Part shown: piece after piece, positions 1 through 9,249 of the stretch
Layout: every line of letters starts with the position of its first letter
Numbering within the stretch: position 1 is the stretch's first letter
Assembly (NCBI GenBank): GCA_964475955.1
Contig: CAYYZY010000008.1
Location: 17,028 to 81,027 of the forward strand
Reading direction: 5' to 3'
Length of the DNA stretch: 64,000 bases
Origin: DATKZH01 sp964475955
Lineage (GTDB): Bacteria > Planctomycetota > Planctomycetia > Pirellulales > Thermoguttaceae
The notes under the pieces: generated by a model
What the model was told of the DNA's origin: nothing
What the model saw: the letters and a program-made list of their open reading frames with translations, nothing else
The model's database searches: none
Position numbers and translations under genes: made by a program

Positions 1-411
1 GCATTTCGCATCAAGCTCCCCTACAACGCGACGAGCGGGCGTCACCGGATCCGCGTCGACTTCGAGCTGGAGGGCGATCCGGTTCGGCGGTTCAGCGTGT
101 ACCGGCACCTCGATCTGGGGCCGACCGACGTCTACGTCGAAATCGCCACGCGCCTCAACGCAGAGGGGCAGCTCGAGGTGGAGCAGCACCTGGTCAACGC
201 CACGGGAGGCCCGGTGAGCTTCAAGTGTCGGCTGATCGCGCCCGACCGACGACGCCACAACACGCTGATCATCGGCCTGGAGCCGGGACGCCAACTGAAC
301 ACGTACCGGCTCTCCGACGGCCGCGAGTTGATCGGCAAGCCCCTTTGGCTCCGCGCCGAGGAGATCGACGGCCCCCGCGTGCTCAACTACCGCTTCGTCG
401 CCGAAAAGTAG
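1..411 (+). CDS. C-terminal part of an unrecognised, probably exported protein
   Basis: The reading frame is open from the first base of the window and stops with TAG at 409-411, so only the last 136 codons are present and the true start lies outside. The visible part is rich in alternating hydrophobic and charged residues, such as the stretch around codons 15-30 and the segment reading VEQHLVNATGGPVSFKCRL. This is typical of beta-sandwich domains of large secreted planctomycete proteins. No catalytic motif can be seen. The next gene runs on the opposite strand and ends 51 bases downstream, so the two genes converge. Function is not assignable from this fragment. Confidence 0.7.
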   Translation, partial: AFRIKLPYNATSGRHRIRVDFELEGDPVRRFSVYRHLDLGPTDVYVEIATRLNAEGQLEVEQHLVNATGGPVSFKCRLIAPDRRRHNTLIIGLEPGRQLNTYRLSDGRELIGKPLWLRAEEIDGPRVLNYRFVAEK

Positions 412-462
412 CGGCAGCGCGAATCGTTCCCATGCTTCGCGCTTCCATCGTTCCCCCCCTTC

Positions 463-1698
463 TCATTTCTCCTCGAGCTTCCCCGGCATGGCGAGGATGG
501 CGCGGAGCACGTCGATCGAGAGGTACGAGAACAGGAAGCCCAGGTAGGCCAAGAACGGCAGCGCGGCCGATACGATGAGAATCGTCGACGCCGTGGCCGC
601 CGTCACCCGGGCGGGGAGCATCGCCAGGATCTCCTCGCCCGTCGGGCCCCCCTCCGACGACCCGGCCCCTTCGTCGCCCGAGACGGGCCGGCCCCCTGGG
701 CCCATCGCCTCTTCCATCCGCTCGACGCCGACGAACTCGGCGATCTCGTCGAGTCCCTCGGGCGGCGCGAACAGGAGCACTGCGGCGTAGAGGAGCATCA
801 TTGTGCCCCCGATCACCCCTACGCCGAACGCCACCGGCACGAGCCGCATCCCCAGCTTCACCAGGAACGAAAGCACGCCGAGCGCCTCCTCGCCCGCCGT
901 GGCTTCCGAGGCGATCGTCAGGTTGAGCGCCTCCGGGTTGAGGGCCAGCACGGCCACGTACTGGCAGAGGATGAACGCCCCGATGGCGGGCAGCACCAGC
1001 CAGTAGAGCCCGGTCTGCACCGCCAGCACGGTCAGTCCGAGCAGCACGACCAGTCCGCCGACCACGTTCAACAGGGCGTAGCAGTCGAGAAACGCCGCCG
1101 AGCACATCCGGGCGGGCGTCGAGCGGTTCAAGCGGTCCATCGCCCCGAAGTACCGCAGGGCCGTGTACTGAAGCACCACCAGGAACACCACCTGGGCGGT
1201 CCCCATGAGGATCGTGTTCACCTCGTTCAGCTTCACACCCAGCAGGAGCCTGAACAACAGAAGCAGCAGCATGGCGAAGTACAGCCCGTAGTGGCCGCCC
1301 CACGTGAAGATCCTCGAGGTCAGCTCGATGAACTGCATGGTGAACTGGGGCCGGGCGAGTTCGAGCAGGACGTCGAAGAGATGACGCACCGGCCGCTGCC
1401 GCGACCGCTCGAAGGCCGCTTCCGACTTCGCGAAGGCCGGCGACGCCCCGGCCGACGGCGCCACCTTGGGCGGGGCCGCCGGACCGGGCGGATCCACCGG
1501 CTTCTGCACGGCGGCGCCCCCTTCGCCGTCGAACAGGCCCCCGACCTTTCGGGCCGGCGTCCAGTCGTCGAGCTTCTCGCACCAGACCAGGTCGTCCGGC
1601 TTCAACTGGCCGGCCGCCGCAAGCTGCTTCAGCTCCGCGGCCGTGGCCGGGCCGTGCTGCTTGTTCCCCTTCGCGTAGTACCATTCCAACGGAGCCAT
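463..1698 (-). CDS. GYF_2-domain polytopic membrane protein
   Basis: A 411-residue protein. Residues about 4-55 form a GYF_2 domain (LEWYYAKGNKQHGP, then a KPDDLVW segment and a W-TP near residue 45), a small module that planctomycetes attach to many membrane proteins. After a proline- and alanine-rich linker come about six hydrophobic helices, the last near the C-terminus (SYLSIDVLRAIL). Its role is unknown; the GYF_2 module probably binds a proline-rich partner on the cytoplasmic side (inference). ATG at 1698 is chosen because the GYF_2 fold begins immediately after it and a G-rich ribosome-binding stretch precedes it. An in-frame start at 1815 would add 39 low-complexity residues without homology. 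The gene diverges from the DUF4838 gene at 1900. Confidence 0.8.
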   Translation of the reverse strand: MAPLEWYYAKGNKQHGPATAAELKQLAAAGQLKPDDLVWCEKLDDWTPARKVGGLFDGEGGAAVQKPVDPPGPAAPPKVAPSAGASPAFAKSEAAFERSRQRPVRHLFDVLLELARPQFTMQFIELTSRIFTWGGHYGLYFAMLLLLLFRLLLGVKLNEVNTILMGTAQVVFLVVLQYTALRYFGAMDRLNRSTPARMCSAAFLDCYALLNVVGGLVVLLGLTVLAVQTGLYWLVLPAIGAFILCQYVAVLALNPEALNLTIASEATAGEEALGVLSFLVKLGMRLVPVAFGVGVIGGTMMLLYAAVLLFAPPEGLDEIAEFVGVERMEEAMGPGGRPVSGDEGAGSSEGGPTGEEILAMLPARVTAATASTILIVSAALPFLAYLGFLFSYLSIDVLRAILAMPGKLEEK

Positions 1699-1899
1699 CC
1701 ACCGTCCCCCTAAGATGCCGCCAGCCAACCGCCGCCCCCCACGCCCGGCCGCGACGCGGTTGCGTCGCGCCCCGAGGCGCCCTACCATGATCCCTGGACC
1801 GGGCGTTCCGATCAAGCGTCGGCCGGAAACCGGGCCGTTTCCGTTTCCCCCAACCGCGAAGCGGTCTTCCCGAGAGAATCCTGCTGAGGGAGATTTGCC

Positions 1900-4182
1900 A
1901 TGCAGAACGTGCTGGCTATGGTCCTGTCAACGACGCTTCTGAGCGCGACGGCCGATGCCGAGGGGCTCTGCATCGCCCGCCAGGGACGAAGCGACTGCCA
2001 AATCGTCGTCGCCCCCGAACACGACGCCGTGGTCGCCACGGCCGCCCGCGAGCTGGCCGACCACCTGGAGCAGGTCACCGGCGCGCGGCTCGAAGTCCTC
2101 ACCGCCGACGAGGCCCCGGCCGACGGCGGGCAGATCCTCGTCGGCCCTTCCGACCGGCTGCGCCGACTCCTGCCCGAGCTGAAGCTCGACGAGCTGGGCC
2201 ACGACGGCATCGTGATGAAGACCGTGGGCTCGAATCTGGTGCTCGCCGGGCGTCCGCCACGGGGGACGCTCTACGCGGTGTACACGTTCCTGGAAGACGT
2301 GGTCGGCTGCCGCTGGTGGACGTCGACCGAGTCGTTCATCCCGCGCCAGGCCACGCTCACCGTGCCGGCGCTCGACGTGGCGTACGCCCCGCCCCTGCGC
2401 TACCGCGAGGCGTTCTATCGCGACGCGTTCCAGGGCGTGTTTGCGGCGCGCCTGAAGTGCAACGGCCACTTCTCGCAGGTCCCGCCCGAGTACGGAGGGC
2501 ACGACCGGTTCGCCGGTTACGTCCACACGTTCTACCCGTTGCTGCCGCCGTCGAAGTATTTCGACGAGCACCCGGAGTGGTACAGCGAAATCGACGGCAA
2601 ACGGACCCATGAGCGCGCGCAGCTCTGCCTGACCAACGAGGCGATGCGCGAGGAGCTGGTCAAGAATGTGCTGGCCCGGCTGCGCAAGGAGCCCGACGCG
2701 GCGCTGGTCTCGATCAGCCAGAACGACTGGCACGGACGGTGCCAATGTCCGGCGTGCCAGGCGGTGGAGGAGGAAGAGGGCTCGCCGGCGGGGCCGCTTT
2801 TGCGGTTCGTCAACGCCGTGGCCGAGGAGGTGGAGAAGGAGTTTCCCGACGTCTTGGTCGAGACGCTCGCCTACCAGTACACGCGCAAGCCGCCCAAGCG
2901 GGCGCGGCCCCGCGACAACGTGGTGATCCGGCTCTGCTCGATCGAGTGCTCGTTCCTCGAGCCGCTCGGCGAAGGCCCTCAGAACGAGCCGTTCCGCAGC
3001 GACATCGAGGGCTGGAGCGAGATCGCCCCGCGCCTGTTCGTGTGGGACTACGTGACCAACTTCTCCAACTACATCCTGCCGCACCCCAACCTGCGCGTGC
3101 TGGGGCCGAACATCCGGTTCTTCGTCGACCACAACGTCGTGGGGCTTTTCGAGCAGGGCGACTCGCAGAGCAACGTGGGCGACTTCATCCGCCTGCGCGC
3201 ATGGCTCCTGGCGCACCTGATGTGGGACCCCTCGGCCGACGAAGAGGCCCTGATCGAGCAGTTCATGACCGGCTACTACGGCCCGGCGGCGCCCCATCTG
3301 ATCGCGTATCTCAACGTCCTGCACGACGCGGCCGAGCGGTCCGACGTCTACCTCCGCTGTTTCCTGCACGATACGGCCGGCTGGCTCACGCTCGACGACC
3401 TGAACCGGGCGACGCGCCTCTACGAGAAGGCCGAAGAGGCCGTGGCCGACGACCCGGTGCTCTCCGCCCGGGTGCGACGCGAGCGCATGCCGCTCGACCA
3501 CGTGTGGCTGAAGCGCTACTACGCCCTGCGCCGCGCCGCCCGATACCAGGGCAAGGAGTTCCTCGGGCCCGACGACCCGGTGGCGGCCTGCGAGGAGTTC
3601 ATCCGGCTGGCCCACGAGCTGAAGGCCGGCAACTACCGCGAGCGGCGTCCGTTTTCGGAGTACGAAGCGGCGCTGCGGGGCCGGTTCCGCCCCGCCGGTC
3701 CCCCGCCCGAAATGTGCCGCGAACTGGCCGAGGACGACTGGATCGACTTCCAGGACAACCAGTTCCGGCTGGCGCAGCCCGGCACGTGGGCGGCGCTGGT
3801 CGACGACGCGGCGGCCTCCGACAAAAAGGCGGCGCGCATGCCGGGCGACCATTACGAGTGGGCGGTGGCCTGCCCGTTGTCCGACGACCTGGCGGATGCC
3901 GGGCCGTGGAAGTGTTACGTCGTGGCCCGGTGCGAGGCCGAGGCGTCGGAGGGGCCGGCCATGACGATGGGCATCTACGACTCACGGGCGAAGAAGGGCG
4001 TGGCGCATCGACGCATCGACGTCGGGGCCTCGGCCGGCAGCGCGTACCATGTGTTCGACCTGGGCACCCACCCGGTGCACGGCGGCCTCTACTTTTGGGT
4101 CGCCCCGCCCAAGCGACCCGGCGAGGTGAAGGCGGTCTACATCGACCGGATCTTCATGGTCCGCGAGAAGGACGCGAGGTAG
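1900..4182 (+). CDS. Secreted DUF4838-domain glycoside-hydrolase-like protein
   Basis: 760 residues. An N-terminal signal peptide (about residues 1-20) is followed by an alpha/beta domain like the non-catalytic N-domain of GH20 and GH67 enzymes (residues about 25-145: ARELADHLEQVTG, ILVGPS). A DUF4838 TIM-barrel-like core follows (residues about 150-480), with HPEWYSEIDGKR, the QNDW segment and a CQCPAC cysteine cluster. A beta-rich C-terminal domain ends the protein. DUF4838 proteins are common in planctomycetes and Bacteroidota and are assumed to act on polysaccharides outside the cytoplasm, but no activity is firmly established. ATG at 1900 has a GAGGGA ribosome-binding site at a good distance. 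There is no operon partner; both neighbours run on the other strand. Confidence 0.85.
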   Translation: MQNVLAMVLSTTLLSATADAEGLCIARQGRSDCQIVVAPEHDAVVATAARELADHLEQVTGARLEVLTADEAPADGGQILVGPSDRLRRLLPELKLDELGHDGIVMKTVGSNLVLAGRPPRGTLYAVYTFLEDVVGCRWWTSTESFIPRQATLTVPALDVAYAPPLRYREAFYRDAFQGVFAARLKCNGHFSQVPPEYGGHDRFAGYVHTFYPLLPPSKYFDEHPEWYSEIDGKRTHERAQLCLTNEAMREELVKNVLARLRKEPDAALVSISQNDWHGRCQCPACQAVEEEEGSPAGPLLRFVNAVAEEVEKEFPDVLVETLAYQYTRKPPKRARPRDNVVIRLCSIECSFLEPLGEGPQNEPFRSDIEGWSEIAPRLFVWDYVTNFSNYILPHPNLRVLGPNIRFFVDHNVVGLFEQGDSQSNVGDFIRLRAWLLAHLMWDPSADEEALIEQFMTGYYGPAAPHLIAYLNVLHDAAERSDVYLRCFLHDTAGWLTLDDLNRATRLYEKAEEAVADDPVLSARVRRERMPLDHVWLKRYYALRRAARYQGKEFLGPDDPVAACEEFIRLAHELKAGNYRERRPFSEYEAALRGRFRPAGPPPEMCRELAEDDWIDFQDNQFRLAQPGTWAALVDDAAASDKKAARMPGDHYEWAVACPLSDDLADAGPWKCYVVARCEAEASEGPAMTMGIYDSRAKKGVAHRRIDVGASAGSAYHVFDLGTHPVHGGLYFWVAPPKRPGEVKAVYIDRIFMVREKDAR

Positions 4183-4276
4183 GAATAGGCTTTCGGCCGG
4201 TTATTCTGACGCGAGGCCCAGGGACTCTCCGATTCCCGCGCGCCGTTCCGCCCGGCTTCGGGCTTCCTCTCTGCAC

Positions 4277-4882
4277 TCAGTCACGAGGACGGCCGGCTTC
4301 GAGGCCTTTGCGGATCTCGACCCACTGGCCCCCGTCGTCCAGCACGCGATCGACCTCTCGGAGGCATTGGGCGACGTCGGGAATGAAGATCAACGTGCCG
4401 CGGCTGACGATCGCGTCGGCGTAATCGTCCTCAAAAGGCAACTGCTGTGCGTCCCCCAGCACGAACCGGGCGCGGTCCTCCAGAGCCGCTTCGCGCATCG
4501 CCTTCTCGAAGCGGGGCTTCATGTTCGGATCGACGTCAAGCCCGATGATCGTGAAGCGCGACCGCTTGGCAAGCTCCACGTCGAGATGGCCGGTGCCGCA
4601 GCCGAGGTCGATACAGATCCCTTCGCGAATTCCTCCCAGCTCCCGGAGCATGCGCATGGCGGTCGCAGGGTAGGTGTGCTTGAGTCGATGCTCCACCACC
4701 CACGCGAAGGCCTCGGCGTGCGTCTTTCCGGAAGCGATCGTGCGGAGCGGATCGACCAGCCGGTCGTCGGCCAGGACCTTGCACGGCTCTTCCCCGGCTG
4801 CCCGAGCAACGGACGGCAGACCGCCCAAGAGCGGCAGGCACAGGGCCAGGACCGTCGGCATGGGTCGCAGGGAAGTGTTCAT
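4277..4882 (-). CDS. Exported class I SAM-dependent methyltransferase
   Basis: 201 residues with a convincing signal peptide (LALCLPLLGGLPSVARA, cleavage near residue 28), followed by a Rossmann methyltransferase domain. Motif I is IDLGCGTGHLDVELA, the acidic end of beta-2 is LDVD, motif II is LGDAQQLPFEDDYAD, and the next segment is VSRGTLIFIPD. The C-terminus is short, so substrate-binding additions are minimal. ATG at 4882 has a strong GAGGAGG site 8 bases upstream. Methyltransferases need S-adenosylmethionine, normally a cytoplasmic metabolite, so the leader peptide is odd. A second gene of the same type lies at 32586-33353 and shares the VSRG element. Substrate unknown. The segment could instead be an N-terminal membrane anchor that leaves the domain in the cytoplasm. 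Confidence 0.82.
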   Translation of the reverse strand: MNTSLRPMPTVLALCLPLLGGLPSVARAAGEEPCKVLADDRLVDPLRTIASGKTHAEAFAWVVEHRLKHTYPATAMRMLRELGGIREGICIDLGCGTGHLDVELAKRSRFTIIGLDVDPNMKPRFEKAMREAALEDRARFVLGDAQQLPFEDDYADAIVSRGTLIFIPDVAQCLREVDRVLDDGGQWVEIRKGLEAGRPRD

Positions 4883-5140
4883 GATTTGGCCTCCTCAACG
4901 GCTACTCGCACACGGCCTCGACCCGAGGCGTGCGTCGTGCGACGAGGTCCTTCACCTGGAGCATCTTGGTCTCCTCCGTCATTTGGGAAGCACGCGCAAG
5001 GACGCGTATTGGACGGGCCGACGGCCTCCATTAGGTGTCGAGGAGGGTTGCGGCGTCAAGCGTCTTCAGAGCGAAATGGGCCGCGCACGGACGCGCGGGG
5101 CAAACGGAACCGAAGGAGAAGTGAGATTCTCCCCCCGCGT

Positions 5141-6409
5141 TCACCGGCCCGGGGCGAGACGCTCGGTCAGGTCCTCGGTGAACTGTTCCTCCAGCGACGC
5201 CCGTTTCTGCTGCTCCCAGCGCCGGGCGGTCTCCCACACGGCCTTCTTCGTCGACTTCTCTCGGGGGACGTTTTCGTCCAAGTAGGCCAGGCATTCGTCG
5301 AAGAGCGAATCGTAGAGCGGCTCGGCCGGCGGAGCGTCTTCGGCCGGGCCGCCGGCTGGGAGGCGGTCGGGAATCGCGTCCAGGTCGCCCTGGGCCAACG
5401 CCTCGAGCATCTCGGCGCTCACCTGGGTCTGGTCCAGAAGCGCCTTGGCGGCCTGCGCGGCGCGGAACTCGCCGTCGAGCCGCCGGGCGACCTCGGCGGC
5501 CGCCTCCTCGATAGCCGCCTGCCGCGCCTCCGCCGAAGCGAAGGGATTCTCATCGGCGGGCGTGGGGGCGGCCGGGGGCGGCTCGGCCGGTTGGCTGAGG
5601 TCTTTGAGCAGCGTCTCGGCCGCGACGCTTTGTGGACTTGGCAGCGGACGGCTTCGCCATAACCACCAGGCCACGCCAAGTCCCGCCACGGCGATCATCA
5701 GCAGGCCGACCGCAGCGTGAACGACCCACGCACTCCCCCGGTTGCCCCCGAAGCCCCGCGATTTCCCAGTGGACCGGCCCGGCAGGCCGGCGTCGAGCCC
5801 GTCGTCCGCCGGCTCGGCCGATTTCCTGCGGGTTGCTTCGTCGGCTGTTGGCGCCTGCTTTCTCAGGACGGCCGCCGGACAGCCGCAGTGCGGACAGTGG
5901 CTCGCCCGCCGCGACACCATCTGGCCGCAATCGGGGCACGCGACCACGCGAGCCCCCTCCGGTTGCTCGGCCGGAGGCCCCGACGGGGACGCAACCGAAG
6001 ACGCGGCATCGCCCTCGCCCCCGGTCGATGCCGACCCTCCGGTCTGCGAGAGCTCGGGGAAGAGATCGCCGGCCCACTTCCAGTCCGACCACGCCTCGTG
6101 CCGAACGCGGCAGAACAGGTTCATACGCCCGGCGGCAACCAGCCGCTCGACTTCGGCCTTTGTGACGGGGCCGTGTTCCCGGCCGTCGACGGTCTCCGCG
6201 TACCACTCTTCATCCTCGCGGGCGGCCGGCCCGCCGGCAGGAGCCGCTCCGCCGCTCGGCTGCCCCGACACGTGCGCGGTTTGCGCCCTGGGCGGAGCCG
6301 GCACGTCGATTGGGGTGCCGCAGTCGGGGCACTTCACGCGCCGCCCCGCCAATCGGTCGGCGGCCTGAAATGCGCGTCCACAGCCCGGACAGGAAACGCG
6401 AGTCGGCAT
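5141..6409 (-). CDS. Zinc-ribbon / GYF_2 / single-TM protein
   Basis: 422 residues. Order: an N-terminal zinc ribbon (C7, C10, C27, C30), a proline/alanine linker, a GYF_2 domain (about 67-115, EEWYAETVDGREHGP), a second zinc ribbon (about 150-170, CPDCGQ and CPHCG), a basic segment, one transmembrane helix (about 226-248, ending in AWWLW), and a helical charged C-terminal part presumably outside the membrane. This is a modular planctomycete architecture of unknown role, probably a scaffold. ATG at 6409 is taken; a GTG one codon upstream is equally possible, and no strong ribosome-binding site decides. Its GYF_2 domain is related to that of the protein at 463-1698, but the two genes are separated by the DUF4838 and methyltransferase genes. 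Confidence 0.78.
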   Translation of the reverse strand: MPTRVSCPGCGRAFQAADRLAGRRVKCPDCGTPIDVPAPPRAQTAHVSGQPSGGAAPAGGPAAREDEEWYAETVDGREHGPVTKAEVERLVAAGRMNLFCRVRHEAWSDWKWAGDLFPELSQTGGSASTGGEGDAASSVASPSGPPAEQPEGARVVACPDCGQMVSRRASHCPHCGCPAAVLRKQAPTADEATRRKSAEPADDGLDAGLPGRSTGKSRGFGGNRGSAWVVHAAVGLLMIAVAGLGVAWWLWRSRPLPSPQSVAAETLLKDLSQPAEPPPAAPTPADENPFASAEARQAAIEEAAAEVARRLDGEFRAAQAAKALLDQTQVSAEMLEALAQGDLDAIPDRLPAGGPAEDAPPAEPLYDSLFDECLAYLDENVPREKSTKKAVWETARRWEQQKRASLEEQFTEDLTERLAPGR

Positions 6410-6814
6410 CACGGCCTCGGCGTGGTCGAGGGGGGTGTCAGTCCTTCATGCCAGCCTAGGACGATAGGGGCCGATGTTCAATACTCCTCCCCCCGGAAGC
6501 CGGCCAGGGGACCCGCCTGGGACCGATGCCGCGGGGTCTGGAAAGCATCGCCCTCACCGGCGACGCCAATGACTGGGGTTCTGCCAATTCTCCCCTTCGA
6601 TGGCGTCCGTCCGCCCCTTGCAATCCCCCGCATTTTGGCTATCCTGCGTATTATCGCCCGCAAAGTCATCGCACTCCCCCCAGTTTTATGGGGGGGGCGT
6701 GGGGCCAGCCGTGGGCGCAGGACACACCGCAGCCTGCCCGCGACGGTCGGATTGCCGACGCTGGTCGGTCATCGACGACGGGGCCGGGCGCGCGAACCCG
6801 CGTTTCTCACCACC

Positions 6815-6885
6815 CCCACCAACCCGAAGCGCAAGCGAGGCCAAGTGCGAGCCAGTGCCTCGCTTGCGCTTCGGGTTGGTGTGGG
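6815..6885. repeat. Long perfect inverted repeat in a 565-bp intergenic region
   Basis: Two arms of 23 bases (6819-6841 and 6857-6879, beginning CCAACCCGAAGCGCAAGC) are exact reverse complements around a 15-base centre, and the similarity extends a few bases outward. Hairpins of this kind, reading CGCTTGCGCTTCGGGTTGG, are recognisable as a dispersed REP-like element in planctomycete genomes (recollection, not checked here). There is no T-tract, so it is not a standard intrinsic terminator. The rest of the gene-free stretch 6410-6977 shows only a G-run near 6690 and no convincing gene. Confidence 0.75.
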
Positions 6886-6977
6886 CGCTAGGTGGTTGAG
6901 TCTTACCGGGTGGTGAGGAATGCGGGCTAAGAAGGGGTGCCCATCAGTCCGTGGGCCTTTACCGGGAGGAGAACACG

Positions 6978-7394
6978 ATGCTATTGCAACTGGCGCTGTG
7001 CGCCACCATGCTTTGCGGGGCCGATGCGAAGGGCGGCCAGACCGCAGGGGAAGAACTCGCCCTCACGCAGGCCGAGCAGAACGTGGTCCATTACACGAAC
7101 ATCCACCGCAAGCGATACGGCTTGCCCCCGTTGGAAATCGATCCCGCCCTGGTCCGGTCGGCCAGGGCGCACTGCGCGTGGATGACGCGCAACCAGAGGC
7201 TCCAGCACACCCGCCAGCCCGTGGCCGAGAACATCGCCATGGGCCAGCGAAACAGCCGGGCGGCAGTGGGCGACTGGATGAGTTCGTCCGGGCATCGGGC
7301 GAACATTCTCAACCGCGGTTACCGGCGGATCGGGGTGGCGGCCTATCGGGCGTCGAACGGCCGCAACTACTGGTGCCAGCAGTTTTTGCGATAG
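6978..7394 (+). CDS. Secreted CAP/SCP-domain protein
   Basis: 138 residues. A short signal peptide (LLQLALCATMLCGADA) precedes a compact CAP (SCP/PR-1) domain. Recognisable elements are the N-terminal helix with HYTNIHRKRYGLPPL, the ENIAMGQ loop, and the SSGHRANILNRGYRRIGV segment containing the conserved GHR and N-L pair. Bacterial CAP proteins are extracellular; activities are varied and mostly unproven. ATG at 6978 is selected because GGGAGGAG lies 8 bases upstream; an earlier in-frame ATG at 6951 would put charged residues before the signal peptide. It stands alone and converges with the TadG-like gene. Confidence 0.85.
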   Translation: MLLQLALCATMLCGADAKGGQTAGEELALTQAEQNVVHYTNIHRKRYGLPPLEIDPALVRSARAHCAWMTRNQRLQHTRQPVAENIAMGQRNSRAAVGDWMSSSGHRANILNRGYRRIGVAAYRASNGRNYWCQQFLR

Positions 7395-7500
7395 ACGGCG
7401 GCCGCAGCGCATGGCAATGCCCCCGCCGAAGGGCACGGTCGACGCGACCGGACCTCGACGGGGGCGCGCGCCTGTCAACGGGGCGTGGCCGCCGGCCGGC

Positions 7501-9249
7501 TCACTTCACCAGGACGAGCGGCCGGTCGTCGGCGATCTGCCGGAACACGGCCAGCAGTTGGTCCTCGTAGTCGGTGACGCTCTGATTGCCCGGCACGTTG
7601 AAGTGGACGCCCTCGGTCATATCGGCGATCTGCTGCATCAGGCTCGTATCGGCGTTGTTGCCGAGGCTGATCGTAACGATCGGGTACTGCTTGTCGGCCG
7701 CGATCTGCGCCTCCTGGAGGGCGTACGCGTCGCTCCAGCCGCTCGGCCGGTTCGCCTGCCCGTCGGTCATCAGCACGATCATCTTCTTCGAGCCGGTTCG
7801 GGCGCGGCAGTCTAGCTCAATCCAGGCCTCGTGGATGCCCGCACCGATGTTGGTGTAGTTGTCGTAGTGGGCCGCCTGTCGGTGCTGGACGATGTTCTCG
7901 ATCGTGGCGAAGTTCTCGGTGAGGATCTCTTCGACCAGCGCGTTCTGCGAGTAGCTGTTGTAAACGACCAGGGCGACCCGGTCCTCGCAGTCGACCTCCT
8001 GGATGTAGTCCATGAACACGCCGGTGGCGTCCTTGACGGCGGTGACCGGCTGGGCGCTGACCTTCCACAGGTCGCTGGTCTGGCTATGCCTCGGCTTCTG
8101 CTCCAGCCAGTAGTTGATCAGCGTCATGTAGCCGTACTTCTTCTTGTAGCCGGCCTCGCGGATGTAGTAGCTGCCCTGCACGTAGTCGATGAAGCTGTCC
8201 CAACTCCCGGAGGAATAGGGGTACGGAACGGAGTCGAGGTCCAGACACTGCTCGACGACCGAGTTCCAGTTCGTCCACTCCAGCTCGAAGCGTTCGCCGT
8301 AGCCGGGGCCCTCGCCGCTGTCGTTGCAGCCCGACTTGACCCACACCTTGGTGATCGTCCGGCTGCCGTCGCCGAACGTTCCGGTATAGCCGGAGAGGCC
8401 CTCGGTCTTCTCGTGGCTGCCGCCGTCGTACTCCACGACCACGTTCGAGAGGTCCTTCGTGGAGGTGACGTAGACCAGTTTCTCGTTCTCCATGAACTTG
8501 ACGGTGACGTGCGGGACGCATCCCCCGCCGGCCTGGCCCTCCAGCGTGATGTAGTCCGGCTCGAACTCCATGTTGCCGTAGGTCGGCGAGCCGAGGTCCT
8601 GGTAAATCTCCAAGAGGTTGTCCTCGACCGTATCGCGGACCTCCTCCCCGTACTCGTGGATCCGCTTCAGCTCGCTGTCGTCGTTCATCGAGCCGGAGAA
8701 GTCGAGCACGAGCGCGATGTCGCGGGGCTGGTAGCGGGCGACCGACTCGGCGGCGCAGTCGAAGTTGTCGCGGCCGAAGATCCGCCCGAAGAACAGGGGG
8801 ACGTTGTTGCGGCTGGCGGTGACGTGGATCGTGGAGGGAAGCTGGTCGGTCTCGGTGAAGGACCGCGTGTCGGGATCCCAATGGCCCACCTTGGCGTCGA
8901 ATTCCTCGGGGTGCTCGAGCAGCCAGGCCTGGAGGAGGGCTTCCCGGTTCTCCTCCTCCACCATGAACTGGGAGCCGACCGGGTTGCGGAGCAGGAAGTC
9001 GAGCGCGTGGAGCTGGGCCGCTTCCTGGCCCTCGAGGAGGCCGCCGGCGCCGGCCAGGGCCGCGGCGTCGGTCGCCCGCTTGAGTTCCGTCTGCGTGTTC
9101 ATGATGTAGCCGACGTCGATCGACAGGGCGAGCACGCCCATCATCACGATCATCATAAAGACGGCGAGTATCAAAATCGTTCCTCGCCGTTGGCGGCGAC
9201 GAGGATTTGCCTTGGGGCTGGATGGGCGCGGGCCAGGGATGCCGGACAT
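7501..9249 (-). CDS. TadG-like pilus-assembly protein with von Willebrand A domain
   Basis: 582 residues. The N-terminus has basic residues (RRRQRRG) followed by a type-IV-pilin-like hydrophobic helix and the Tad/TadE-like signature (SIDVGYIMNTQTELKRATDAAALAGAGG). A long central region follows with a von Willebrand A domain: the MIDAS begins at LVLDFSGSMNDDS and its later parts include LMTDGQANRPSGW. Such proteins sit at the cell surface with the Flp/Tad secretion-pilus system. Between the halves of the vWA domain is an inserted beta-rich stretch of about 150 residues (GGGCVPHVTVKF onward). ATG at 9249 is preceded by AAGGAGG at 8 bases; longer frames reach into non-homologous sequence. No other tad genes are in the window. 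Confidence 0.85.
   Translation of the reverse strand: MSGIPGPRPSSPKANPRRRQRRGTILILAVFMMIVMMGVLALSIDVGYIMNTQTELKRATDAAALAGAGGLLEGQEAAQLHALDFLLRNPVGSQFMVEEENREALLQAWLLEHPEEFDAKVGHWDPDTRSFTETDQLPSTIHVTASRNNVPLFFGRIFGRDNFDCAAESVARYQPRDIALVLDFSGSMNDDSELKRIHEYGEEVRDTVEDNLLEIYQDLGSPTYGNMEFEPDYITLEGQAGGGCVPHVTVKFMENEKLVYVTSTKDLSNVVVEYDGGSHEKTEGLSGYTGTFGDGSRTITKVWVKSGCNDSGEGPGYGERFELEWTNWNSVVEQCLDLDSVPYPYSSGSWDSFIDYVQGSYYIREAGYKKKYGYMTLINYWLEQKPRHSQTSDLWKVSAQPVTAVKDATGVFMDYIQEVDCEDRVALVVYNSYSQNALVEEILTENFATIENIVQHRQAAHYDNYTNIGAGIHEAWIELDCRARTGSKKMIVLMTDGQANRPSGWSDAYALQEAQIAADKQYPIVTISLGNNADTSLMQQIADMTEGVHFNVPGNQSVTDYEDQLLAVFRQIADDRPLVLVK

Noticed and set aside
1927..3852. Long minus-strand frame opposite the DUF4838 gene
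   Set aside because: The plus strand encodes a clear signal peptide and DUF4838 domain; the minus frame is arginine/valine-rich noise typical of mirror frames in GC-rich DNA.
6413..6977. Rho-independent terminator for the CAP or zinc-ribbon gene at the 6815-6885 hairpin
   Set aside because: No T-tract follows either arm; its length and symmetry fit a repeat element better.
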